From Halobacillus salinarum (GTDB taxonomy: Bacteria; Bacillota; Bacilli; Bacillales; Halobacillaceae), in assembly GCF_022919095.1 (NCBI RefSeq), contig NZ_CP095073.1:62001-126000 (forward strand): DNA of 64,000 bases, read 5' to 3'. Position numbers and translations under genes: made by a program. The notes under the pieces are model-generated. The model saw only the letters and a program-made list of their open reading frames with translations. It did no database searches and was not told the origin of the DNA. Position 1 is the first letter of the stretch. Each line of letters begins with the position of its first letter. Positions 54,866 through 64,000 of the stretch are shown here, piece after piece.

Positions 54866-55593
54866 AACACACAGTAGCACTAGCCGGGAACCCTAACACA
54901 GGGAAGAGCACCCTGTTTAACGTATTAACCGGCATGAACCAGCACACAGGAAACTGGCCGGGAAAGACGGTCATGCGCGCGGAAGGCAGCTTGACCACAG
55001 GAAATCATGACTACCACATTGTGGATTTACCGGGTACTTATTCGCTTTATTCAAACTCCGAGGATGAAGAAGTAGCCAGAGATTACATCATTTTTGAAAA
55101 GCCTGCGATTACTTTAGTTGTCGTTGATGCAACTTCCTTAGAGAGAAACTTAAATATCGCTTTGCAAGTATTGGAGATGACTTCCTCCGTAATTGTTTGT
55201 GTCAATCTTATTGATGAAGCAAGACGAAAAGGGATTGAAATTGACAAGAATTCCCTTTCTGAAAAGCTGGGTGTACCTGTCATCCTCATGTCCGCAAGAG
55301 AAAAAACCGGCATTATTCAATTATTAAAAACAATGGATAAAATGATTGACGGGAAAATCAGCACTTCCCCTTACCAAATAAAATATAATGACGAGCTGGA
55401 AGAAAAAATTGAGGCACTACTTCCTAAAGTAGAGGAGCTTTGCGGCGATATCATGCCAAGCCGCTGGCTGGCTCTAAGGTTACTGGACGGGGACACTCAG
55501 TTAATTAAGGCTCTAAAAGATTACATGAACAATACGAAAGCCCCGGTGGCTGTCCCAAATAAAGAAGAAGGAGAATGCTGTCATGGCGCTTGA
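54862..55593 (+). CDS. feoB: FeoB GTPase domain as a separate protein
   Basis: The product has 243 residues: only the soluble N-terminal part of FeoB. G1 is GNPNTGKST, then the switch region GNWPGKTV, G3 DLPGTYSL, G4 VNLIDEA (N-x-x-D) and G5 MSAREKTG, then the helical GDI-like domain. It ends in GECCHGA rather than running into the membrane part. The next gene starts 11 bases before this stop with its own ribosome site. It must pair with the membrane half for Fe2+ uptake. Confidence 0.9.
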   Translation: MKHTVALAGNPNTGKSTLFNVLTGMNQHTGNWPGKTVMRAEGSLTTGNHDYHIVDLPGTYSLYSNSEDEEVARDYIIFEKPAITLVVVDATSLERNLNIALQVLEMTSSVIVCVNLIDEARRKGIEIDKNSLSEKLGVPVILMSAREKTGIIQLLKTMDKMIDGKISTSPYQIKYNDELEEKIEALLPKVEELCGDIMPSRWLALRLLDGDTQLIKALKDYMNNTKAPVAVPNKEEGECCHGA

Positions 55594-56983
55594 TGCTCTA
55601 GATCGAATGAAACAATTAGATAACCTTGCAGCGGAAGCCGCTTCTTTGGAGCAAGATGATTTACGTGATGATATCGTCTCCAATATTTATCAGTCTTCGC
55701 GGAGCATCTGCCAATCTTCGATTACATCAACCAAAACAAAAATATCGTGGATGGATGAAAATTTAGACAAAATCTTAACGTCGAAAACGTTTGGTTTTCC
55801 AATTATGTTCTTAATGCTAGGGGTCGTCATTTATTTAACAATTGCCGGTGCCAACTACCCGGGGACATTTATTGCTGCCGCCTTTGCTAAAGGAGAAGAA
55901 TGGCTGAGCGTATTGTTTACTTGGGCTCATTCTCCTGACTGGCTTTACGGACTGTTGGTGGAAGGCTTGTACAGAGGAACTTCCTGGGTGGTCAGCGTTA
56001 TGCTTCCGCCGATGGCGATTTTCTTCCCTCTTTTTGCTCTATTAGAGAACTTTGGATATTTGCCAAGAGTTGCGTTCAACATGGATCGCCTGTTTAAAAA
56101 ATCAGGCGCCCACGGAAAACAATCCTTAACGATGGCCATGGGCTTTGGATGTAATGCGGCAGCTGTAATGTCGACCAGAATTGTTGAATCGCCTCGTGAA
56201 CGAATGCTTGCGGTACTCACAAATAACTTTGTCCCATGTAATGGGCGCTGGCCATTACTCATTCTATTGGCCGGACTGTTTATGGCCGCCGGATATTCCG
56301 GAGGTATGCAGACTTTTATTACTTCAGCTGTAGTCGTAGGAATCGTTTTGTTCGGAGTTGCCATGACTTTATTCGTCTCGTGGGGACTTTCCAAAACAAT
56401 GCTGAAAGGAGTACCGACCCATTATACGCTTGAGCTTCCTCCTTACCGGAAGCCAAAAATATGGAATACCATCGTTAGAGCCACATTAGACAAATCCTGG
56501 TTCGTATTAAAAAGGGCCGTCGTAATCGCAGCCCCCGCTTCGTTATTTACCTGGATTCTTGCCAATATCACCGTAGGAGATGCTAGTATTTTGAACCATG
56601 CTGCGGGTTTTCTGGACCCGTTCGCACATGCTATCGGCCTTGATGGTTACATCCTGCTCGCTTTCATTCTCGGCTTGCCGGCAAATGAAATTGTCCTGCC
56701 GATTCTGTTAATGAGTTATCTTTCAACTACATCGATGATCGAGGTCAGTAACTTATCTGAGCTTAAGCAGATTTTCCTTGATCACGGATGGACTTGGCTC
56801 ACAGCATTAAATATGATGCTGTTCTCACTGCTTCATTACCCTTGTGGAACGACAATGATTAATATTTATAAAGAAACGAAAAGTGCAAAATGGACTTTTA
56901 CAGCCTTTGCCCTTCCTACCGCTATTGCCATCATTGTCACTTTCATCATCGCCCAAGTGGTGAGAGGATTTGGTTTAGTGTAA
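55583..56983 (+). CDS. feoB: FeoB membrane domain as a separate protein
   Basis: The product has 466 residues. After a soluble helix of about 60 residues (DNLAAEAASLEQDDLRDDIV) it has the FeoB membrane core: two gate domains with LPPMAIFFPLFALLENFGYLPRVAF, MGFGCNAAAVMSTRI (conserved Cys in GFGCN), VPCNGRWPLLILL and LGLPANEIVLPILLMSYLS. GAAGGAG lies 8 bases before ATG 55583. Together with the preceding GTPase it makes a two-piece Fe2+ importer. The reading-frame change is opposite in sign to the homopolymer breaks elsewhere and has no homopolymer, so the split looks real. Confidence 0.9.
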   Translation: MALDALDRMKQLDNLAAEAASLEQDDLRDDIVSNIYQSSRSICQSSITSTKTKISWMDENLDKILTSKTFGFPIMFLMLGVVIYLTIAGANYPGTFIAAAFAKGEEWLSVLFTWAHSPDWLYGLLVEGLYRGTSWVVSVMLPPMAIFFPLFALLENFGYLPRVAFNMDRLFKKSGAHGKQSLTMAMGFGCNAAAVMSTRIVESPRERMLAVLTNNFVPCNGRWPLLILLAGLFMAAGYSGGMQTFITSAVVVGIVLFGVAMTLFVSWGLSKTMLKGVPTHYTLELPPYRKPKIWNTIVRATLDKSWFVLKRAVVIAAPASLFTWILANITVGDASILNHAAGFLDPFAHAIGLDGYILLAFILGLPANEIVLPILLMSYLSTTSMIEVSNLSELKQIFLDHGWTWLTALNMMLFSLLHYPCGTTMINIYKETKSAKWTFTAFALPTAIAIIVTFIIAQVVRGFGLV

Positions 56984-56994
56984 AACACGAGGCT

Positions 56995-57030
56995 GAGACA
57001 GGAACCACATTTGGTTTCTGTCTCTTTTTT
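56995..57030 (+). terminator. Terminator of feoAB
   Basis: GAGACAGGAACCA / TGGTTTCTGTCTC (one G-U/mismatch) and six T. Confidence 0.85.
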
Positions 57031-57097
57031 ATGTAGAGCAGGAAGCACCGAAAACGACGCTTCCTGAAGAGATGTCAGGGATGGATGGAATTTAACC

Positions 57098-57307
57098 CTA
57101 AGCTGGATCGTCTAGTTCATCAATTAGTCGAGAAACTAAAATATAATAGAGAAACAGCCATAATAAAAAAAAGAAAGCTAGTACGATTAAGATAGGAATG
57201 ACAGCCGTATGCGTAACAATTGCGGCAACCGCTACAGCTGCAAGGGATACAGGAACAAAGACCGATGTGAATACTGCAAATTTTAGTCCTCTTACTAACG
57301 TTTCCAT
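57098..57307 (-). CDS. Small membrane protein
   Basis: The product has 69 residues with two membrane helices (about 8-30 and 33-57) and an acidic tail IDELDDPA. AAGGAGGTGAGG, a near-perfect ribosome site, lies before ATG 57307. No family recognised. Single gene. Confidence 0.7.
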   Translation of the reverse strand: METLVRGLKFAVFTSVFVPVSLAAVAVAAIVTHTAVIPILIVLAFFFLLWLFLYYILVSRLIDELDDPA

Positions 57308-57446
57308 AGATCCTCACCTCCTTCTATCATTGTATGAATGGAAAGCAGAACATCCTGTACTACTATCTAGAACACCAATAAAGAGGCAACCTAATAGAGA
57401 TTTCATAGCCATATGCTAGAATGGAGGAAGGAAAGGAGTGTTTTCA

Positions 57447-57860
57447 GTGGAAAAGAAATTGGACCACATCGGGATTGCTGTCCGGAACCTGGAAGACAGC
57501 ATCCATTTCTATACCGAAGTCCTGGGTGGATCATTAATCGACCGATATCGCAGTGAAGCAAAAGGAGTGGAAAGCGAAATCGCGATCATTGATATCAAAG
57601 GGGAACGTACAGAACTGTTGATGCCGACCAACAACACCACCTCCCCTATCGCACGTTTTATTAGACAAAAAGGCAAAGGTGTCCATCACGTGGCGTATCA
57701 CGTTGAAGATTTAGAGGAAGCTTTAAAAGAGCTCGAGAGCAAAGGGATCCGGACACTGGAAGACACACGTCGCGTGAACAAGCATGGAAGACGGCTCATC
57801 TATTTAAATCCCGCAGATACTGAAGGTACGATCATCGAATACTGTGATTATCCAAAATAA
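57447..57860 (+). CDS. VOC-family protein, methylmalonyl-CoA epimerase-like
   Basis: The product has 137 residues from GTG 57447 (AAAGGAG ends 8 bases before; GTG 57438 overlaps it). Two beta-alpha-beta-beta-beta units show the metal ligands: His in KLDHIGIAVRNLEDSI, His in VHHVAYHVEDLEEAL and Glu in TIIEYCDY. Pattern and length are those of methylmalonyl-CoA epimerase (Bacillus YqjC-like). No mutase gene is nearby, so the substrate is not certain. Confidence 0.86.
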   Translation: MEKKLDHIGIAVRNLEDSIHFYTEVLGGSLIDRYRSEAKGVESEIAIIDIKGERTELLMPTNNTTSPIARFIRQKGKGVHHVAYHVEDLEEALKELESKGIRTLEDTRRVNKHGRRLIYLNPADTEGTIIEYCDYPK

Positions 57861-57895
57861 AAACCCTTTGCATGTAAAAAGTGCAAAGGGTTTTT
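57861..57895. terminator. Terminator between the VOC gene and the DAO gene
   Basis: AAACCCTTTGCA / TGCAAAGGGTTT, 12-bp perfect stem followed by T on the + strand; converging genes on both sides. Confidence 0.88.
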
Positions 57896-57897
57896 CC

Positions 57898-59024
57898 TTA
57901 ATCGGTGAAGGATTCGATTGCCTGATTAATATCATAATCCGCAGAGTTAAGCTCCGTTTCCTGCCCTAAAGCAAGCCTGGCAACCTCCGCCCCTAAAAAT
58001 GGACCTGAGGTTAAACCAGAAGCTCCCAAACCATTAGCGGCTAGTAATCCTTTATAATTTTCAATCGTACCAAACATAGGAAGAAACCCGGGGTAAAAGG
58101 TCGAAAGCCAACCCGTGCTTCTACGAAGGTGCTCTCTGCCAACCCAGGAGCGATCGCCAGAGCTTTATGAAAAATTTCGAAAATCCCACCTGCTGTAATT
58201 CTTCGATCTCCGTCTGAATCGTTCTCATGCGTTGCTCCAGCAATAATCCTGCCGCCGTCAAAAGATAGTAAATACTGGTCATTAGGCGGCATGACCACTG
58301 GCCACGATTGTGTATCTGTTTCAGGAAGTTCCAGGTGAACAATCTGCGCTTTTTGAGAAGAAATTAAAAATTTCATACCTAAAGGTTTGAAAAGTCCGGC
58401 TCCCCATACGCCTGCAGCAGCAATAGTTTGGTCAGCATAGTACACTTCTCCAGCCGCTTTTGCCCCAAGCACCCGCTTATTTTCCACAAGCAGTTCAGCT
58501 TTCGCTCGAATGACTTGCGCCCCATATTTTATTGCGGACCTGAGCAGTGCCCCTCTCAAAGCTCGCCCATTGACCCGGGCTGCTCCGCTTACATGAACGG
58601 AACCATACTCCTCTGCCAAGGGAGGAAACAGCTGTCTTGTTTCCTCAGGAGACAGTCTCGTAATTTCCCCAATTTCCGGGGCCGCTTCCCGCCGCTTAAC
58701 CGCCCGTTCCACCATTTGGTCAAGCTTTTTATCTTCCGTATGAAGACTAAGCGCTCCGACCTGCTTATAGCCCGTTTCCGTCTCTCCCAAAGACTCAAGT
58801 TCTTCAACAAGCTTTGGATAAAAAGCTGCTCCTCCGCTTGCAAGCCGGTACCAAATTTTATTTCTACGCTGGGAAAGCCACGGACACACAATACCAGCTG
58901 CTGCATCTGTCGCCTGACCGGGCTCGTGATGATCAATAATCGTTACGTCCGCACCTGATTTAGCCAAATGAAAGGCGGCCGAGGCTCCTAATACTCCTCC
59001 GCCGATTACAATAAAGGATGTCAT
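57898..59024 (-). CDS. D-amino acid oxidase-family FAD oxidoreductase, interrupted by a frameshift
   Basis: One gene of about 375 residues. The N-terminus is an FAD fold (FIVIGGGVLGASAAFHLAKSG) and the middle reads as a DAO/glycine oxidase-like enzyme (TDAAAGIVCPWLSQ, AAAGVWGAGLF, IIAGATHENDSD). The main frame ends early at 58041. At CCCGGGG 58087-58093 one base is missing; with it the C-terminus continues GFLPMFGTIENYKGLLAANG and GLGASGLTSGPFLGAEVARL, the normal FAD-closing end, stopping at 57898. It oxidises an amino acid or amine; the substrate is unknown. GAGGAGC precedes ATG 59024. Confidence 0.83.
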
Positions 59025-59096
59025 ATGAAGCTCCTCTTCTAAATAAGACTCATGCTGATTATTTTACAAGATTACCTGGCCGCTCACAAATGTGCA

Positions 59097-59128
59097 AAAA
59101 AATAACCCCGCTAAAGATCAGCGGGGTC
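59097..59128 (-). terminator. Terminator of the large membrane protein gene
   Basis: CCCCGCTGA...TTAGCGGGG on the minus strand, followed by TTATTTTTTT. Confidence 0.85.
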
Positions 59129-59133
59129 CAGCT

Positions 59134-60846
59134 TTATTCGTTTTCGAGTGCTTGAATAGTCATTTTATCAACAGTCGCTGTTTGATTGCCTCTTACCTGC
59201 ACCTGCATTTCCACTTGGTCTCCTTTTTGCAGGAAAATGGACAATGGTGCTTTGCTGACCGTGACGGTATAGATCGTCGTATCGCCTTCCAGCAGGAACT
59301 GCACGGCCTGCCTTTTTTCTGTCGAAGTGACCAGTACGCGGCTAACCGTCCCTGTCTTAGTAGTAGCCTCTACCCCTTCACTGCCTTCCACATTGCTTGG
59401 ATCCTGGGCCAGCTGAAGACGGTAGGCATTTAACGTTTGCTTAGCCGTATCACCAAACACGGCAAAATCAGAATCGGATGCTTTTATATACGCATATTGC
59501 TTAAACAAACCATTCGGGTCGAGGACATTGACAATCCACGTCGGATTTCCATCGATGTTATATAGGATCGGCATCGAGCCTTTCCAATTCTTTTCTGGAA
59601 ACTCTTTATTAACGATTTGTTTGGCACCTTTACTGTCCATGATGCCATTGTTTTTCTGCCCGTTATAATAAACCAGTTTTCCTGTACGGGCATGCACAAG
59701 CGTATAGCCTAACGCTGAATCGATATTTTCTTTCGGTGAAGCCATATCCGTAAAGTAATACATCTCCCCGTTTTCATTAAAAATCGGGGTAACACTGCTC
59801 TCTGTTCCAGACTCATTCGGAATCTTCACATCTTTTTTACCGAATATGGAATTCAGCCAGCCGTGTACATATTTACCGAAATAGCTATTCTCATCAGCTG
59901 CCATCTCTGAACTAATCGGCCCGTCAATAAAGGAGGGAGATTTGTCCGTATCATAATTCTGCACCTCACCGGTTACCGGATCAACAACGGCCACTTTCAC
60001 CTCATTCAAATCGGGACGGTTGGTTAAAGGAATCGGTTTATAGAGCGTTTGAACATACCAGGGCTTGCCTTTATCATCCACTTCAATTTGGGCCTCCCCG
60101 CTTTGTATATAACGAGGGTATTTACTGTAAATCGCCCGCTGAACGTTGTGGTTAAAATAACTGGAATTCGTATAACTCATCTTGCTTTTTTGGAATTCAG
60201 GCTGGGCATTCACATTGGTAGCAGGAATGGAAAAGTAACCTTCTGTTTCTTTCCCTCTGACATATTTCCAGAAGCTTGTAAATTCTACTGGAGCAATATA
60301 GACGATGTTTCCATCCACCTGCTGGGCTTGCAGCTTGCCTAAGTCATAGAATTGTGTATTGGGGACTACACTCATTGCTTTTTGAATTTTGTTTCTTGCC
60401 GATTCCGGCGCCACCGAAATCGGGGTGTTGTTTTCATTTAATGGTTTGGCTTCACTTTCCTCTTGTTTATCAATCGACTGGTAGACATCGTCGAGTGACA
60501 CAATGCCTGCGATAAAAATTCCAACAATCGCAAGAGCCATCACCAAAAACACGAGTCCAGTAATAGATTTATGCAAACCTCTGTACTGAATCTGGCTCCT
60601 TGCACCTAAATATAAGAGTGGAGTTAAAATCACGGCATCAACAGCATTTAAAATAATTAAATTGGCAATTGTCATAGGCGGCAGGAATGCATAGACCCCG
60701 ATGACAACAAGAATGAAACTAGCAACAAACAACCCAAGAGCTGTTTGCAGCAGCTGCTTTTTATTTCTTTTTGTCAAAACGGCAAGGAGCGCGAGTAGAA
60801 AAAATAACAAATGGGACATAATAGCAGTAAGTAATATACCTGGCAT
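59134..60846 (-). CDS. Large membrane-anchored protein of unknown function
   Basis: The product has 570 residues. Four membrane helices (about 5-25, 33-55, 58-80, 92-117) are followed by about 450 residues that should be outside. The external part has repeated beta-type segments resembling PepSY-like units (VAVVDPVTGEVQNYD, LVHARTGKLVYYNG, AKQIVNKEFPEKNWKGSMP, ILYNIDGNPTWIVNVLD) and ends in an OB-like domain (TGTVSRVLVTSTEKRQAVQFLLEGD, KGDQVEMQVQVRGN). I do not recognise a named family. It stands alone with its own terminator. Confidence 0.8.
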   Translation of the reverse strand: MPGILLTAIMSHLLFFLLALLAVLTKRNKKQLLQTALGLFVASFILVVIGVYAFLPPMTIANLIILNAVDAVILTPLLYLGARSQIQYRGLHKSITGLVFLVMALAIVGIFIAGIVSLDDVYQSIDKQEESEAKPLNENNTPISVAPESARNKIQKAMSVVPNTQFYDLGKLQAQQVDGNIVYIAPVEFTSFWKYVRGKETEGYFSIPATNVNAQPEFQKSKMSYTNSSYFNHNVQRAIYSKYPRYIQSGEAQIEVDDKGKPWYVQTLYKPIPLTNRPDLNEVKVAVVDPVTGEVQNYDTDKSPSFIDGPISSEMAADENSYFGKYVHGWLNSIFGKKDVKIPNESGTESSVTPIFNENGEMYYFTDMASPKENIDSALGYTLVHARTGKLVYYNGQKNNGIMDSKGAKQIVNKEFPEKNWKGSMPILYNIDGNPTWIVNVLDPNGLFKQYAYIKASDSDFAVFGDTAKQTLNAYRLQLAQDPSNVEGSEGVEATTKTGTVSRVLVTSTEKRQAVQFLLEGDTTIYTVTVSKAPLSIFLQKGDQVEMQVQVRGNQTATVDKMTIQALENE

Positions 60847-61157
60847 TTTCTTCTCTCCTAATAATATGATTGGATTTACTACTCTTTACGGATGCTGAAG
60901 CGTGATGGTTTCAAATTTTAACAAACTTATCTGCCCCTCACGATTCCTATGATCTTGAGTGGGGGTTTTATGCCCATTTCCAGAATATTGTTTTTATTAG
61001 ACAGAGAAGCGGGAAAGGACTTACTATACATGTAAAGCCTAATTATTTCGAATTTAAGATATTCCTCTTGACGGATAAAAACATTCATTGTATAGTTACT
61101 TACATAAAGTAAGTTGATTAATAAATGAAATTAAATGATTATTTTAGGAGGCAACGT
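60847..61157. other. Intergenic region before the yceI-like gene
   Basis: It holds the promoters of two divergent genes. A weak hairpin CCCCTCA...TGAGTGGGG with TTTT lies at 60934-60969. The right half contains the yceI-like promoter and operator. No gene was found. Confidence 0.6.
61068..61114 (+). promoter_or_regulatory. Promoter and operator of the YceI-like gene
   Basis: TTGACG (61068-61073) and TATAGT (61091-61096) are 17 bases apart. Directly after the -10 stands ACTTAC-ATAAA-GTAAGT (61098-61114), a perfect inverted repeat of the kind bound by HxlR/MarR-type stress regulators such as YodB. Confidence 0.75.
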
Positions 61158-61688
61158 ATGAGTACTTTAAAGTTAGACAAAGCACACAGCAGTATTAATT
61201 TTCAAATCAAGCACATGATGGTTTCGAAAGCAAAAGGAGAATTCGAAGATTTTGACGTGGACTTCAGCGGCGACTTATCCAACCTTGAATCTGCTTCTGT
61301 CAAAGTGAGGATTGCAGCAGCATCCATTGACACTGGTAACGAGGATCGTGACAATCATTTAAGAACCGGCGATTTCTTCGAAGCAGAAAAATATCCAAAC
61401 TTTGTGTTTGAAAGCACATCCATTAAAAAAACAGCGGATGAAGAATATGAAATTACAGGCGACTTCACTATTAAAGGCGTAACAAACAAGGAAACCTTTA
61501 CAGCTGAATACAACGGCACGTCTAAAAGCCCGCTAGATGGCAGTACTGTTGCCGGATTTGATGTCACTGGTAAACTAAATCGTGAGGATTATGGACTCAC
61601 CTATAATGCTGCGCTTGAAACAGGCGGAGTTCTAATTGGTAAAGAAGTTAAATTTGATGCAAACCTTGAATTCATTGTAGAAGAATAA
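61158..61688 (+). CDS. YceI-family lipocalin-like protein
   Basis: The product has 176 residues from ATG 61158 (TAGGAGG). It is a YceI barrel without signal peptide: LDKAHSSINFQIKHMMVSKAKGEF, DNHLRTGDFFEAEKYPNFVFES, GDFTIKGVTNKETF and LNREDYGLTYN are family blocks. YceI proteins bind polyisoprenoid quinones or lipids. A strong promoter with an operator next to the -10 suggests induction by a stress signal. Confidence 0.93.
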   Translation: MSTLKLDKAHSSINFQIKHMMVSKAKGEFEDFDVDFSGDLSNLESASVKVRIAAASIDTGNEDRDNHLRTGDFFEAEKYPNFVFESTSIKKTADEEYEITGDFTIKGVTNKETFTAEYNGTSKSPLDGSTVAGFDVTGKLNREDYGLTYNAALETGGVLIGKEVKFDANLEFIVEE

Positions 61689-61711
61689 ACGTTTCTTCTT
61701 TAAAGAAGAAA

Positions 61712-61745
61712 TGAAGCTGCCGAGATCTCACTCGGCAGCTTTTTT
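61712..61745 (+). terminator. Terminator of the YceI-like gene
   Basis: GAAGCTGCCGAG / CTCGGCAGCTTT with a 6-base loop and seven T. A second small hairpin TTTCTTCTTTAAAGAAGAAA precedes it. Confidence 0.9.
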
Positions 61746-61799
61746 AGTCAGGCAGGAAATAGAGGGATAAATAAATTTGATTGTGCTCTGAACAGAGAA

Positions 61800-61835
61800 A
61801 AGCTTGCAGAAGGAGAGAAAATCCTCTGCAAGCTT
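61800..61835 (-). terminator. Terminator of glpK
   Basis: AAGCTTGCAGA...TCTGCAAGCTT (11-bp perfect stem) followed by TT on the minus strand; belongs to the AAGCTTGYAGA family. Confidence 0.75.
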
Positions 61836-61840
61836 CTATA

Positions 61841-64000
<2,160 letters not shown>

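Noticed and set aside
55560-55600. FeoB split as another homopolymer error
   Set aside because: The frame change has the opposite sign, there is no homopolymer, and the second gene has its own GAAGGAG and ATG.

Overview
The window reads as chromosome of a moderately halophilic or halotolerant, low-to-mid GC Bacillaceae (Halobacillus, Virgibacillus or Thalassobacillus type). Supporting signs are strong AGGAGG ribosome sites, many TTG/GTG starts, T-box and S-box leaders, Fur boxes of the Bacillus type, a YtrA-type GntR/ABC operon, a LysM-SleB cell-wall hydrolase and very acidic exported lipoproteins. The genus is an inference. No rRNA, tRNA, CRISPR array, prophage or insertion sequence was seen.

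Layout. 1-4.1 kb: end of an unknown gene, then an acidic lipoprotein, an OmpR-type response regulator, its sensor kinase, a membrane cytochrome-b/molybdopterin oxidoreductase fusion and a second acidic lipoprotein. 4.1-7.7 kb: MscL-like channel, a Fur-box siderophore ABC ATPase, KtrB-type K+ channel and a TetR regulator. 8-11.4 kb: type-2 isoleucyl-tRNA synthetase behind a T-box. 11.5-15.8 kb: methyltransferase, cytochrome bd oxidase (cydAB), glutaminase. 15.9-23.7 kb: S-box methionine operon metI-metC-yitJ-metH. 24-28 kb: acetyltransferase, bioY-bioB, Fur-box ferredoxin/flavodoxin reductase. 28.2-33.4 kb: a small anchored protein, a GAF-GAF-PAS-GGDEF-EAL c-di-GMP protein and a TPP enzyme. 33.4-37.2 kb: GntR-ABC ATPase-permease-ECF sigma operon. 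37.4-45.6 kb: metal-binding DUF2935 protein, flavin reductase-like protein, Na+/alanine symporter, FAD protein, SleB-like hydrolase, truncated GNAT, UvsE, aldo/keto reductase, SAM hydrolase. 45.7-50.2 kb: MarR and its DHA2 exporter, DUF1189, DUF1450, a RibF-like flavokinase, a small alarmone hydrolase. 50.3-57 kb: divergent MurE paralogue, CadA P-type ATPase, feoA and a two-part feoB. 57-64 kb: small membrane protein, VOC epimerase, DAO-family oxidase, large membrane protein, YceI protein, glpK and the start-truncated glpF.

Main cross-cutting observation: five genes (3.25, 32.8, 46.7, 48.6 and 58.1 kb) are each interrupted by a frameshift that one additional base in a short homopolymer would repair, always in the same direction. 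I read this mainly as a sequence-quality signature and annotate these as single interrupted genes. The best candidates for undescribed biology are the lipoprotein-flanked two-component/molybdoenzyme locus, the ABC transporter operon ending in an ECF sigma factor with no recognisable anti-sigma, the MurE paralogue with an altered substrate motif, the RibF paralogue with a degraded adenylyltransferase half, and a pair of intergenic elements with conserved flanks around a variable hairpin.
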